This document shows positions 36,146 through 45,830 of a stretch of DNA of 64,000 nucleotides, piece after piece. Each line of letters begins with the position of its first letter. Positions within the stretch are counted from its first letter, which is position 1. The DNA lies in the NCBI GenBank assembly GCA_044357345.1, contig JBIKPR010000005.1, forward strand, positions 6,453 to 70,452, in the 5' to 3' direction. Origin of the DNA: JABMMZ01 sp044357345 (GTDB lineage Bacteria > Bacteroidota > Bacteroidia > NS11-12g > UBA955). The position numbers were made by a program, and so were the translations under genes. The notes below the pieces were generated by a model. It saw nothing but the letters and a program-made list of their open reading frames with translations. It ran no database searches and was not told the origin of the DNA.

Positions 36146-36871
36146 ATGGCTGCTATTCGTTTTAAAGACCTAATCGTTTATGAAGACGATGACATTATTG
36201 CAATAAATAAACCCGCAAATCTTTCTTCTTTGCATGAGCGATTTGATAGCCAATTTCTATCTGTTGTTCAAATGTGTAAAGACATTAATGAAAATTATAG
36301 CCTTTGCCACCGATTAGACCGAGAAACCTCTGGTGTTATGCTAATTTCAAAAAACACTGAAGCCTATAAGTTTGTTGCAGCTCAATTTGAAAAAAGAACC
36401 ATACATAAAATTTACCATGCTGTGGTTAATGCATCGGTAAACTTAAATGAATTAAGTGTTGAACTCTCTTTGTACACCGATAGCAAAAGAAGAGTGCTCA
36501 TTTCAAGAAAAGAAGGCAAACCCTCATTAACTGTTTTTAATACACTTAAGCAATATAAACACTTTTCTTTGCTTTCTTGTAGTCCTCATACTGGCAGATT
36601 ACATCAAATCAGAGTACACGCAGCTTCTCAAAATCTAGCCTTGATGAGCGATACCCTTTATGCTGGTAAATTTGCATATCTATCTCAAATTAAAAAGAAT
36701 GTCAAATTTTCAGGAGAAGAAGAAAAACCACTAATTAACAGAGTTGCTCTGCATGCTTATAGCATAGAATTTGAAAGCCCATCAAAAGGTAAAATAAAAA
36801 TCAATGCCCCATATCCAAAAGATTTTGAAGTCCTAATCAAATTATTGGACAAATACGATGAAAACAAGTAG
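36146..36871 (+). CDS. RluA-family RNA pseudouridine synthase
   Basis: A 241-residue enzyme that isomerises uridine in rRNA or tRNA. The catalytic Asp lies in LCHRLDRETSGVMLISKN (about 53-70); also seen are IINKPANLSSLHE-type motif I, and LLSCSPHTGRLHQIRVHAAS (motif III). There is no N-terminal S4 domain. The target site cannot be told. Last gene of the operon; a terminator follows at 36899-36928. Confidence 0.88.
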   Translation: MAAIRFKDLIVYEDDDIIAINKPANLSSLHERFDSQFLSVVQMCKDINENYSLCHRLDRETSGVMLISKNTEAYKFVAAQFEKRTIHKIYHAVVNASVNLNELSVELSLYTDSKRRVLISRKEGKPSLTVFNTLKQYKHFSLLSCSPHTGRLHQIRVHAASQNLALMSDTLYAGKFAYLSQIKKNVKFSGEEEKPLINRVALHAYSIEFESPSKGKIKINAPYPKDFEVLIKLLDKYDENK

Positions 36872-36898
36872 AAGAATAATTCTACAATGATTCAATAA

Positions 36899-36928
36899 AA
36901 AAACCCGAAAAGAAATTTTCAGGTTTTT
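36899..36928. terminator. Bidirectional intrinsic terminator
   Basis: Stem AAAAACC-C-GAAAA pairs with TTTTC-A-GGTTTTT around loop GAAA, with one C/A mismatch. Ts follow on the plus strand and the run of As on the left gives Ts on the minus strand, so it can end both the pseudouridine synthase and the dehydrogenase transcripts. Confidence 0.85.
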
Positions 36929-36948
36929 ATTTATTAGATAAAATCTAA

Positions 36949-38049
36949 TTAGATTTTTGATTGCAATACCATGGTATCGTGTACACGTTTTTCAGCCAAT
37001 TTAATTGCTGCAAGTTGGGTATTGATATTGTCTTCTTCAGATTTGCTGTAAATATTCAAAACAGTGTTGTAAATATTCTCAGTTTGTGCAAATGCTATTT
37101 CTCTAACATAACCATTCCACTCACTGTATACATTGATAAGTCCACCTGCATTAATCAAGAAATCTGGAGCATAGAAAATGCCTTTATTCTTAATCATATC
37201 ACCATGGATGGTTTCGTCTTCCAATTGATTGTTTGCAGCACCTGCAACAATTTGACACTTTAAACTATTGATATTCGCTTCATTCAATATGGCACCTAAT
37301 GCACAAGGAGCAAAAATATCAACGTCTTGTGAGAAAATTTCTGTAGGAGCTACTATGCTCGCACCAAATTTATCAGATGCCACTTTTAAACCAGACTCAT
37401 AAATATCACTTGCAATGATATGGGCGCCTTCTTTGTGCAACAATTCAATTAAATGCAAACCGACTTTGCCTGTTCCTTGAACAGCAATCTTTTTACCACT
37501 TAAATTATCACTGCCGTAGGCTTTCTTAGCACTTGCTTTAATACCCATGTATACGCCATATGCAGTTACAGGACTTGGATCACCTCCACCACCCATAATC
37601 TCAGGCAAACCTACAACGTGATTGGTTTCCATTTTCACGTATTCCATATCTTTGGTTGTCGTTCCAACATCTTCTGCTGTTACATATTTTCCGCCCAAAT
37701 TTTCTACAAATCTTCCAAACTTACGCATCAAATGCTCTGATTTGTCTTTGCTTGGGTCTCCAATTATAACTGCTTTTGCACCACCTAAATTCAAGCCACT
37801 AATCGCAGCCTTATAGGTCATTCCTCTAGAAAGTCTTAAAGCATCGTTTATAGCTTCTGCTTCACTAGCATATTTCCACATCCTTGTTCCACCTAATCCT
37901 GGACCTAAAACAGTGTTGTGAATTGCGATAATCGCTTTTAACCCTGTGTGGTTGTCCTGACAGATTAAAACTTGTTCATGGTCATAACGGGCAACTTTAG
38001 CGAACACGTCAAATTGTGTATCGTTTGTACTGGCTTTTGCTTGAGTCAT
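36949..38049 (-). CDS. Leucine/valine (Glu/Leu/Phe/Val) dehydrogenase
   Basis: A 366-residue NAD-dependent amino-acid dehydrogenase. The segment MTYKAAISGLNLGGAKAVIIGDP (about 84-106) carries both active-site lysines of leucine dehydrogenase; AEDVGTTTKDMEYV and the nucleotide motif VQGTGKVGLHLIELL (about 189-203) follow. This fits leucine dehydrogenase better than glutamate dehydrogenase. Expected role is deamination of branched-chain amino acids. The promoter region contains a -7 element and a palindrome (separate entries). Confidence 0.9.
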   Translation of the reverse strand: MTQAKASTNDTQFDVFAKVARYDHEQVLICQDNHTGLKAIIAIHNTVLGPGLGGTRMWKYASEAEAINDALRLSRGMTYKAAISGLNLGGAKAVIIGDPSKDKSEHLMRKFGRFVENLGGKYVTAEDVGTTTKDMEYVKMETNHVVGLPEIMGGGGDPSPVTAYGVYMGIKASAKKAYGSDNLSGKKIAVQGTGKVGLHLIELLHKEGAHIIASDIYESGLKVASDKFGASIVAPTEIFSQDVDIFAPCALGAILNEANINSLKCQIVAGAANNQLEDETIHGDMIKNKGIFYAPDFLINAGGLINVYSEWNGYVREIAFAQTENIYNTVLNIYSKSEEDNINTQLAAIKLAEKRVHDTMVLQSKI

Positions 38050-38088
38050 TTTTTGTGAATTAATTTAGTGTTTTAAAAATCAAAGGTG

Positions 38089-38118
38089 CAAAGGTAACAA
38101 ATTATTATCTATAATTTG
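38089..38118 (-). promoter_or_regulatory. -7 element and overlapping palindromic operator of the dehydrogenase gene
   Basis: On the minus strand TACCTTTG (38096-38089) fits TAnnTTTG, 39 bases before the ATG. Directly upstream, CAAATTAT (38098-38105) and ATAATTTG (38111-38118) form a perfect 8-bp inverted repeat around TATCT that covers the spacer and the place of the -33 element. No TTG is found at the usual distance, so the promoter may depend on a bound regulator. Confidence 0.5.
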
Positions 38119-38192
38119 TGTGTTCAAAGTTTTATTTTGAACTTCAGTTTTTCTGAGATTTGTTGTATGTAATTGCTTGAGCGCTAAGTTTA

Positions 38193-39161
38193 TTATTTAA
38201 AATTTTCAAACTCTGCGGCGGCTCGTTTTATCCGATCATTTATAGCTTTACCAAGGCCAATTTCAGGGACATTTTGAACCAAAATGCAATCAAAACCAAT
38301 ATTGTCCAACAAACGCATAAAGTGAAACAAATTTTGAGCTGCCTCATTCAAGTTAGAGCTTAAACTTAAATTCAAAGTATATACATGCTCTGGAATCTTA
38401 ATGTCACCAAATCCCAAATAGGCAATTTTCTTATTTTTGAGCTTAATTAAGGTGTTTTCTACATCTTCAATCAAAACAAAAGGAGTCTTTGGGGCGTAAT
38501 GTTTATCCAATTGACCTGGCGCACTTGGATTACTGCCAGAAGAAATCTCAATTTTTACAGGCTTTCCAAGGCATTCCTCAATCTCTGATACCGACAGACC
38601 ACCTAATCTTTTAATGGTCAAAATTTCTTCGCTACAATCAACAATTGTGCTTTCTAAACCTATAGAACAATCACCTCCATTTAAAATATACGGCACCAAT
38701 TGGCCTAATTGATTTTCTACATGTTCAGCCTTGGTAGGACTTATATATCCAAAAGGATTTGCACTTGGTGCTGCTAGCGGAAAATCCAATTTACCTAGCA
38801 ATGATAAGGTGAGGGGGTGATTAGGTATTCTAACAGCCACCAAATCACTCCCAGAGGTCACTATATCCGGAACCAAATTGTTCTTTTTTAAAAGAATTGT
38901 TAGCGGTCCTGGCCAAAATGCTTCCGCCAACTTAAGTGCTTGTGAATTGAAATCAATCACATATTTTCGAATGGATTCAATATCCGAAAAATGTAGAATC
39001 AGTGGATCGAAAAAAGGCCTATTCTTAATTTCGAATATTGAAACAACAGATTTTTCATTAAGCGCATTGGCTGCTAAACCATATACAGTTTCTGTTGGAA
39101 TTCCTATAACTTGACCTTCTTTTAAGAGTTTTACAGCCAAATCTAGCTCACCGCCTATCAT
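38193..39161 (-). CDS. Threonylcarbamoyl-AMP synthase (Sua5 type)
   Basis: Makes threonylcarbamoyl-adenylate for the t6A37 modification of ANN-decoding tRNAs. The YrdC domain shows GQVIGIPTETVYGLAANAL (about 15-33), FEIKNRPFFDPLILH, FWPGPLTILLKK, VAVRIPNHP and LAAPSANPFGYISPTKAEHV. The C-terminal Sua5 domain (about 205-322) begins after SAPGQLDKHYAPKTPFVL. At 322 residues this is the long Sua5 form. Its stop is followed 3 bases later by... the response regulator lies upstream on the same strand with a 3-base gap, so the two may be co-transcribed. Confidence 0.92.
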   Translation of the reverse strand: MIGGELDLAVKLLKEGQVIGIPTETVYGLAANALNEKSVVSIFEIKNRPFFDPLILHFSDIESIRKYVIDFNSQALKLAEAFWPGPLTILLKKNNLVPDIVTSGSDLVAVRIPNHPLTLSLLGKLDFPLAAPSANPFGYISPTKAEHVENQLGQLVPYILNGGDCSIGLESTIVDCSEEILTIKRLGGLSVSEIEECLGKPVKIEISSGSNPSAPGQLDKHYAPKTPFVLIEDVENTLIKLKNKKIAYLGFGDIKIPEHVYTLNLSLSSNLNEAAQNLFHFMRLLDNIGFDCILVQNVPEIGLGKAINDRIKRAAAEFENFK

Positions 39162-39164
39162 CGA

Positions 39165-40520
39165 TTAATTGCGTTTAAGACTGTATTTATCTATCTTATT
39201 GTAAAGATGACTTCTTTGAATATCTATTTCAACCGCCGTTTTGGCAACATTCCAATTGTTCTTCTTCAACTTGGCTTCCAAAAATATAGTTTCCGCATAA
39301 TCTTTAAAGTCTTGGAATTTATCAAATTTGTCAATCATTACATTTTGAGTCTTTGAAACGGGAGTCGATGGATTGCTATAAGCAATTACATCTTCTATAG
39401 TGATTTTTGCATCTGATAGAATCACCAAACGTTCAATTACATTTCTTAATTCCCTGATGTTACCAGTCCAATCTACATTCTTTAATTCATCTAAAGCACC
39501 ATGGGCAAATGTTTTCTTCACGCCGTTGTCTTCACATATTTCTTTTAAAAACTTTTCTGCAATAACCGGTATATCCGAAACGCGTTCGTTCAATGTAGGT
39601 ACATGGATCATTATTACACTTAGGCGGTGGTATAAATCCATCCTAAATTGACTTTTTTCTATTTCTTCAATTAGATTTTTGTTTGTAGCCGCCAATACAC
39701 GCACATCTACATGTATTGCTTTGTCTCCACCAACTCTTTGCAAAACACCTTCTTGAATTACTCTAAGCACTTTTGCTTGTGCCGATAAACTCATATCCCC
39801 AATCTCATCTAAAAACAAAGTACCACCATGGGCTTGCTCAAACTTTCCAATTCTTTGCTTTATAGCGGTTGTAAAGGCCCCTTTTTCATGACCAAAAAGT
39901 TCACTTTCAATCAATTCACTTGGAATTGCAGCGCAATTAACCTCAATTAAAGGCATATTCGCACGGTTGCTTTTCTCATGAATCCACCTAGCAACAAGCT
40001 CTTTTCCTGTGCCGTTTTCACCCGTAATTAAAACACGGGCATCTGTTGGAGCAACTTTCTCAATGGTATCTTTAATCTTTTGAATAGAAGGCGTTTCACC
40101 TATGATATCCCTGGTTTTTGAAACTTTTCTGCGCAAAACTTTGGTTTCTATAACCAAATTGTTTTTTTCAACAGCATTGCGAATGGTAATTAATAATCTG
40201 TTTAAATCTGGTGGTTTGGAGATAAAATCATAAGCACCTTTGCGCACAGCTTCTACTGCAATTTCAATGGTTCCGTGCCCGGAAATTAGAATGAATGGCA
40301 CCTCTGGGGCAATTTCTGTTGCTTTGGTCATAACCTCGAGACCGTCCATCCCGGGCATTTTTATATCACATAAAACAACATCATAGTCGTTTTCGTTTAG
40401 CATTTCCAAACCCTTTTTGCCGTTTTCTACAATATCTACTTGATATTGCTCTGCGGTTAAAATATTCTGTAAGGCATCTCTTATTGGTTTTTCGTCGTCA
40501 ATTACTAGTATTTTTGGCAT
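39165..40520 (-). CDS. Sigma-54-type response regulator (NtrC family)
   Basis: The start is taken at the ATG at 40520 (MPKILVIDDEKP); an ATG 18 bases upstream is also in frame. REC domain residues 1-120 with the phospho-acceptor Asp in DVVLCDIKMPGMDG (about 54). The AAA+ domain has Walker A GENGTGKEL and Walker B GGTLFLDEIGDM. The sigma-54 contact loop reads GAFTTA instead of GAFTGA. A Fis-type helix-turn-helix closes the protein (NNWNVAKTAVEIDIQRSHLYNKIDKY). No histidine kinase gene is adjacent. Whether it truly acts with sigma-54 depends on the altered loop. Confidence 0.9.
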   Translation of the reverse strand: MPKILVIDDEKPIRDALQNILTAEQYQVDIVENGKKGLEMLNENDYDVVLCDIKMPGMDGLEVMTKATEIAPEVPFILISGHGTIEIAVEAVRKGAYDFISKPPDLNRLLITIRNAVEKNNLVIETKVLRRKVSKTRDIIGETPSIQKIKDTIEKVAPTDARVLITGENGTGKELVARWIHEKSNRANMPLIEVNCAAIPSELIESELFGHEKGAFTTAIKQRIGKFEQAHGGTLFLDEIGDMSLSAQAKVLRVIQEGVLQRVGGDKAIHVDVRVLAATNKNLIEEIEKSQFRMDLYHRLSVIMIHVPTLNERVSDIPVIAEKFLKEICEDNGVKKTFAHGALDELKNVDWTGNIRELRNVIERLVILSDAKITIEDVIAYSNPSTPVSKTQNVMIDKFDKFQDFKDYAETIFLEAKLKKNNWNVAKTAVEIDIQRSHLYNKIDKYSLKRN

Positions 40521-40585
40521 ATTAAATAGTGTATTCAAAATTATACAATATTATGCTATGTGAAATAAACAAGTTTTAGACAGAA

Positions 40586-42727
40586 CTACCGAATCAATTC
40601 GACCACACCATTATATGATCTAAGTAAATTGGTTTTTGAATTCGTGAATTCAAACAGATAGTAGTATGTGCCTGAGGGACATGGGTTTGTGATTTCGTTG
40701 TTAAAACCACCATTCCAATAGGCATCAGTAGGGTAATTAAAAGAATAAACTAAAACACCCCAACGGTTATATATCTTACCAATTAACTGATCAAACCCGG
40801 TGAATTTAGTCTCAAACAAATCGTTGATGTTGTCGTTTGCCGTCGAGTTAATATTGCTTGGCGTAAAAACATTTGGAATTATAATTGAATTCGTATCGCA
40901 ATTAATAAACCTCACATCCATTGTATCGGAGTATGAACATTGGTTGGAATCCGTTAACCTTAGCCATACTTTTTGGGCATTGTTTACCACCACGATGTTT
41001 AAATTGCTTCCATTGCTCCATAAAAACCTGGTTTTAGGTTCAACAACTGGTGAAACTCGAAAAAAGTCACCGAAACACAATACAGTGTCATTGCCTAATT
41101 TAAAATAAGGACGTTTCTGAACAATTATTGATTTGCTAAAAGTATCATTCAAACAACCTACATTATTGGGGTATTGAACACTTAATTTGAGCTGATATAC
41201 ACCGGTTTTAGGATATTGTTTGTTTACAGAATCTCCCACTTGAAATGTACCATCTCCAAAACTCCATTTGAATTGCGCAAATGAATCTGATTTAGCTCTA
41301 AACTTAAATACATTAAATGAATCGCAGGTTACGCTTTGTTTGGCATCAATTAAAAGCTGGGTTTGAGTGTTTTCAAAACTAGACCCTATTTCACTGGCGT
41401 AGCTTTCATCCATTCCAAACGCATACATATAGGCTATAAAACCAATTTCGGAACTTATTCTGTATTTAAGTGTTGGATTAAGTTTCACACTTCCTACAGC
41501 ATTTTGACAAGAATTTTTAAATCTACTCGTGTCGATTGGATTTCCATTGATGCGCAGTTTGTATAAACTTCCAATAGGTGCGGTTATGCCTACATAAAAA
41601 TCTGCGGGAAAACTTGGGTTTTGCGAAATTTTGGATGTGACTGGAAAACTAAATCCAGTGCTGGTAGTGGTTTGATTGTTTGGAATTACATTCATCAAAC
41701 TTGGATTTCCTAATCTGTCAACTTGTCCATTACATTCGCCACTTTTCATCAACTCTACCACTGAAACCAATTTATCCGATTCTATACAAACCGCAATGTT
41801 CGTTTTTTGGTTGTATTGATATACTTCACCTCTGTTGAGATTTATTGTGAATACACCATCTATTTTAATATTGGTGTTATTTTCTGTGGCAACAACTTGA
41901 TAAACATAGCCGCCATCAATGGTTTCGTAGGGAAGGGTGGTGAAAGATTTTCCTAAAAACTGAACGGGTCTTGTTTGGTTGTATAAGTGGTCGCAACCCC
42001 TGCAATTTGGAGTTGAATAGTCTACATATGAGCATTTTGCGCCTTCAAAAACAGCAAAACGCTTACAAGCATTGCTGTTCCAAATATGTGTGCCAGCAAA
42101 AGATTGACTATCTAGGGCTTGCTCATAATAAACTTGTCCTTTTCTAAGCCAAATACCGAAAGGTGTGTTTTTTACCAAATTGTATTTTGAATCTGCACTT
42201 GGCATGACATTGATGTAACAGCTGTCATCAATTGCTACAACTGAAAACAAACTATTGTTCTCTTTTCCCAATGATTCATCACCCCTATAGGTATTCACAT
42301 AATAATCAGGATTGCCAGGAATTTTTTCTGATGGCGTAATTGCTGAAATGTCACTGCTGTTTTGAACATTGTTCATTGCATACAAAGCAAAAGGGTTGTT
42401 TTGTTTTGTTCGAATTAAAATGCTTTTGTTGGGACCAAATAGGAATGCATTTGGGGAACTAAATTTGGTATAACTAATTATGGTATCATAGTTTTTATAA
42501 ATAGCAATTTCAAAAATTGAATTGGCCACTGAAATTCTTACAGTGTCAGGCAGTTTCGTTAATGAAACTACAAACGATACCTTATCTAAACTCCCATAAT
42601 TTTCTAAGAAAGTAAAACGAAACTCTTTTCCGTAATTGTTATTTTGGTTTTGAGCTTCTGTTCTATTTGTGCTTGTGAAAAATAAAAAAGTTAGGAATAG
42701 GAGGGAAATTGATGGCAAAAAGCGCAT
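40586..42727 (-). CDS. Secreted protein with IgGFc-binding-like N-terminus, PKD domain and T9SS type B sorting domain
   Basis: Start at the ATG at 42727 (MRFLPSISLLFLTFLFF) gives a signal peptide and 713 residues; the frame upstream only reaches a TTG at 42739. The N-terminal 400 residues begin NYGKEFRFTFLENYGSLDKVSFVV, which resembles the IgGFc-binding N-terminal domain found in bacterial adhesin-like proteins. A PKD-like domain (about 440-530) has FKWSFGDGTFQVGDS. The end (about 630-713) is a type B sorting domain: IPNVFTPSN, YNRWGVLVYSF, CPSGTYYYLFEF. Expected to be a surface or released T9SS cargo; binding to immunoglobulin is not implied. Confidence 0.82.
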   Translation of the reverse strand: MRFLPSISLLFLTFLFFTSTNRTEAQNQNNNYGKEFRFTFLENYGSLDKVSFVVSLTKLPDTVRISVANSIFEIAIYKNYDTIISYTKFSSPNAFLFGPNKSILIRTKQNNPFALYAMNNVQNSSDISAITPSEKIPGNPDYYVNTYRGDESLGKENNSLFSVVAIDDSCYINVMPSADSKYNLVKNTPFGIWLRKGQVYYEQALDSQSFAGTHIWNSNACKRFAVFEGAKCSYVDYSTPNCRGCDHLYNQTRPVQFLGKSFTTLPYETIDGGYVYQVVATENNTNIKIDGVFTINLNRGEVYQYNQKTNIAVCIESDKLVSVVELMKSGECNGQVDRLGNPSLMNVIPNNQTTTSTGFSFPVTSKISQNPSFPADFYVGITAPIGSLYKLRINGNPIDTSRFKNSCQNAVGSVKLNPTLKYRISSEIGFIAYMYAFGMDESYASEIGSSFENTQTQLLIDAKQSVTCDSFNVFKFRAKSDSFAQFKWSFGDGTFQVGDSVNKQYPKTGVYQLKLSVQYPNNVGCLNDTFSKSIIVQKRPYFKLGNDTVLCFGDFFRVSPVVEPKTRFLWSNGSNLNIVVVNNAQKVWLRLTDSNQCSYSDTMDVRFINCDTNSIIIPNVFTPSNINSTANDNINDLFETKFTGFDQLIGKIYNRWGVLVYSFNYPTDAYWNGGFNNEITNPCPSGTYYYLFEFTNSKTNLLRSYNGVVELIR

Positions 42728-42848
42728 GTATTTGTGCAAATATATTTTTTTCTTTTATCAAGTAAATCTCTACTTTTGACGACATTTCTGTGGATAAGGT
42801 TGCCCCTGTCCACTATTTTTGTACAATAATTATTCCAAAATTTATAAA

Positions 42849-45701
42849 ATGAAAAAATTGTATTATTTTTCGATTGCTTTAGCCCTGTTATTATCCCGGG
42901 ATCTAAGTGCACAAACCGCTACCTTAATCAAAAAGGTAGAAGCCCAATCAGGCAAATTAATGATTCCTTATGAGAAGTACCGTTTGCCTAATGGTTTAAC
43001 CGTTATTATCAATGAAGATCATAGTGATCCAATTGTGCATGTTGAAGTAACTTACCACGTTGGTTCAAACCGTGAAACAATGAAAAGAACGGGTTTTGCA
43101 CACTTTTTTGAGCATATGATGTTCCAAGGTTCTCAAAACGTAGCAGATGAAGAACATTTTAAAATAGTACAAGGCTCAGGTGGCGAAATGAATGGAACAA
43201 CCAACAGAGATAGAACCAATTATTTCGAAACTGTTCCTAGCAATATGCTTGAAACTGCCTTGTGGTTAGAAGCTGATAGAATGGGTTTCTTGCTTCCAGC
43301 TTTTACCAATAAGAAATTTGAAAACCAAAGAAAAACGGTTAAAAACGAAAAAGACCAAAGATATGCGGATGGTTATGGTATGATGCCAGAAGTAAAAGAC
43401 CAAATGTTATACCCTTATGGTCATCCATACAGCTGGCAAACCATCGGTTATGTTGACGACTTGAATGACGCTGACTCAACTGATTTGAAAAGCTTCTTCC
43501 TAAAATGGTATGGTCCTAACAATGCCATATTAGTTATTTCGGGCGATGTAAACACAAAAGAAGCATTGGCTTTGGTAGAAAAGTACTTTGGTGCGATCAA
43601 TAGAGGTCCAGAAGTTTCTCCTCTAATGAAGACTCCAATCGTTTTAGAAGAACAAAAAATCAAATCTATTACAAGTAAGGTTTTTGCGCCTTTAGCAACC
43701 ATTAATTACCCGAGCGTTCCAACTTTCCACAAAGATGAACCAGCTTTAGATATGTTGGCTCAACTATTAGGAAACGGTAAAAATTCAGTTTTGTATAAAA
43801 ACTTTATCGACAATGATATGGCACTGCAAGCTAATTGCTTTAACAGTTCTTTTGAAGTAGCTGGTGAATTTAGTTTTATCCTTGTTACATATCCTGAGAA
43901 ATTCGGTGGTCTTAACGAGAAAGACATGAGAGATTATCTTGCCAAAGCTTTATTGGAATTCGAAACCAATGGATTTACAGATGCTGAATTAAACAGAATT
44001 AAGCAAGAAATGGTTGCTGGTTATTATGGTGTAAGTGAAACTGTTGCTTCGAAAGCATCTGTTTTAACTCAGTATGAAATGTTAACCAATGGCAATATGA
44101 CCTTGGATAAAGACTTGGATAGATACAGAAATGTGACCAAGGAAGACATCATGAGAGTATACAACACCTATATTAAAGGTAAAAACTATGCTTGCTTGCA
44201 CATCGTTCCAGATCCTCGCGCTGAAGCTGATCCTAATTTCAGAGTTGACGCTTACACAAGTGAGAATCCTTACAAAAATGAAACACCTGACAAATCAGCC
44301 TATTCCAATTTAGTATACAAAGCAAATGTTGATGTTGCTGGCTTTGATAGAAACAAAAAACCTACTGTAGCTGCGGCAAAACCTGCAATAGTTCCTGAAT
44401 TCTTTAAAGCAAGTTTTGATAATGGAATTAAAATCATTGGAACTAAAAACAACGAATCTCCAATTGTTTATTTGAGTATGAACATCAGAGGTGCTCACTT
44501 ATTTGAAACTGGTAAAATTAAGAACGGTACAGCTGCAATGCTTGCAAGTTTAATGAATGAAGGGACTACGACCAAAACTGCTTTAGAAGTTGAGAATAAA
44601 CTTAAAGCTTTGGGAAGCAACATTTCATTTGGTGCAAGCGGTCAAAGTTTCACCTGCATGGTTTCTTGTTTTAAAGACTCAATGAAACAAACCATGGCTC
44701 TTTTAGAAGACATGTTCTACAACCCTGCTTACGCAGAAAAGGAATTTAAAACCAACAAAAAAGCAATTTTAGGTTCTATAGCTAACGATAACTTTACACC
44801 GTCAAGTTTCGGTTCTAAGAATTTCAGACATTTATTGTTTGGTATCGAAAATCCAATCGGAACTACTTCATTGAGTGAATATTCGGTGGCTAATAAAATC
44901 ACCATTGAAGATTTGAAAAACTTCAAAGAAAATTTCCTTTCGCCTAATTTAACCAGTATTTCTTTTGTGGGTGACTTAGACGAAGCTGTTGTATTGGAAA
45001 ACCTTGCTTTCTTGAAAAAATGGCAAAGCAAAAACTTAAGCTTACCAACTTTCAACAATTTCCCAGCAAGCACCAAAACTCAAATATATATGGTGAATCA
45101 AGACAATGCACCGCAAACAACTATTATGATTGGTTACAGAACCATTCCTTATGATATTGATGGTGATTTTTATAAAGCCAACATCATGAACTTTGCATTG
45201 GGTGGCGCATTTAATTCACGTTTAAACCTTAACTTAAGAGAAGATAAAGGTTGGACCTATGGAATTCGCTCTGGCTTCGGTTCATCAGGTTATGGATACC
45301 CTGGCACATTCACTATTAGTGCTGGTATTAATGCTAGTGCAACTGATAGTGCTATAAATGAGATATTTTTAGAATTGAAAAAATATGTTACTTCTGGAAT
45401 TAGTGATGAAGAGCTTGATTTTACTAAAAAATCATTGTTAGGCGGAGAAGCATTGGATTATGAAAGTGCGTTTGCTAAACTTGGTTTCTTAACCCAAATC
45501 ATCCAATTGGATTTAGACCGTAACTTCAATGCAAAACGTTCTGAAATTATCAAGAATTTAACAAAAGATGATGTTAATGCTATCGCCAAGAAATACATAC
45601 AACTAGATAATTTAGTTATCTTGTGCGTAGGAGATGATGTAAAAATTAAAGAAAAATTAGAGTCACTTGGCTTAGGCAAAGTGAAGGTAATTAAGATGTA
45701 A
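42849..45701 (+). CDS. M16 family zinc metallopeptidase, two-domain form
   Basis: A 950-residue exported protease (signal peptide from the ATG at 42849, ending LSAQ). The N-terminal M16 domain carries the inverted zinc motif HFFEH (about residue 77-81, in GFAHFFEHMMFQGS) with the downstream Glu in ENQRKTVKNEKDQRYAD. The C-terminal half (about 510-950) is a second M16-like domain without HxxEH, as usual for the inactive partner, and has the family motif NLREDKGWTYGIRSGFG. Probably a periplasmic peptidase degrading oligopeptides. A strong terminator follows. Confidence 0.92.
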   Translation: MKKLYYFSIALALLLSRDLSAQTATLIKKVEAQSGKLMIPYEKYRLPNGLTVIINEDHSDPIVHVEVTYHVGSNRETMKRTGFAHFFEHMMFQGSQNVADEEHFKIVQGSGGEMNGTTNRDRTNYFETVPSNMLETALWLEADRMGFLLPAFTNKKFENQRKTVKNEKDQRYADGYGMMPEVKDQMLYPYGHPYSWQTIGYVDDLNDADSTDLKSFFLKWYGPNNAILVISGDVNTKEALALVEKYFGAINRGPEVSPLMKTPIVLEEQKIKSITSKVFAPLATINYPSVPTFHKDEPALDMLAQLLGNGKNSVLYKNFIDNDMALQANCFNSSFEVAGEFSFILVTYPEKFGGLNEKDMRDYLAKALLEFETNGFTDAELNRIKQEMVAGYYGVSETVASKASVLTQYEMLTNGNMTLDKDLDRYRNVTKEDIMRVYNTYIKGKNYACLHIVPDPRAEADPNFRVDAYTSENPYKNETPDKSAYSNLVYKANVDVAGFDRNKKPTVAAAKPAIVPEFFKASFDNGIKIIGTKNNESPIVYLSMNIRGAHLFETGKIKNGTAAMLASLMNEGTTTKTALEVENKLKALGSNISFGASGQSFTCMVSCFKDSMKQTMALLEDMFYNPAYAEKEFKTNKKAILGSIANDNFTPSSFGSKNFRHLLFGIENPIGTTSLSEYSVANKITIEDLKNFKENFLSPNLTSISFVGDLDEAVVLENLAFLKKWQSKNLSLPTFNNFPASTKTQIYMVNQDNAPQTTIMIGYRTIPYDIDGDFYKANIMNFALGGAFNSRLNLNLREDKGWTYGIRSGFGSSGYGYPGTFTISAGINASATDSAINEIFLELKKYVTSGISDEELDFTKKSLLGGEALDYESAFAKLGFLTQIIQLDLDRNFNAKRSEIIKNLTKDDVNAIAKKYIQLDNLVILCVGDDVKIKEKLESLGLGKVKVIKM

Positions 45702-45722
45702 TTTTTTATAAACTTTATTTAT

Positions 45723-45751
45723 AAAAGCCTCAGAAGTTCTGAGGCTTTTTT
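45723..45751 (+). terminator. Intrinsic terminator after the M16 protease gene
   Basis: AAAAGCCTCAGA pairs perfectly with TCTGAGGCTTTT around AGT, and six Ts close the stem. It separates the protease gene from gyrA. Confidence 0.93.
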
Positions 45752-45830
45752 GTTGGTATATTGTGGAATGTAATTTAAAAATTACCCCAAAAAAAAGTTA
45801 TCTTGCACTGTTTTTAGAAATCAAACATTT

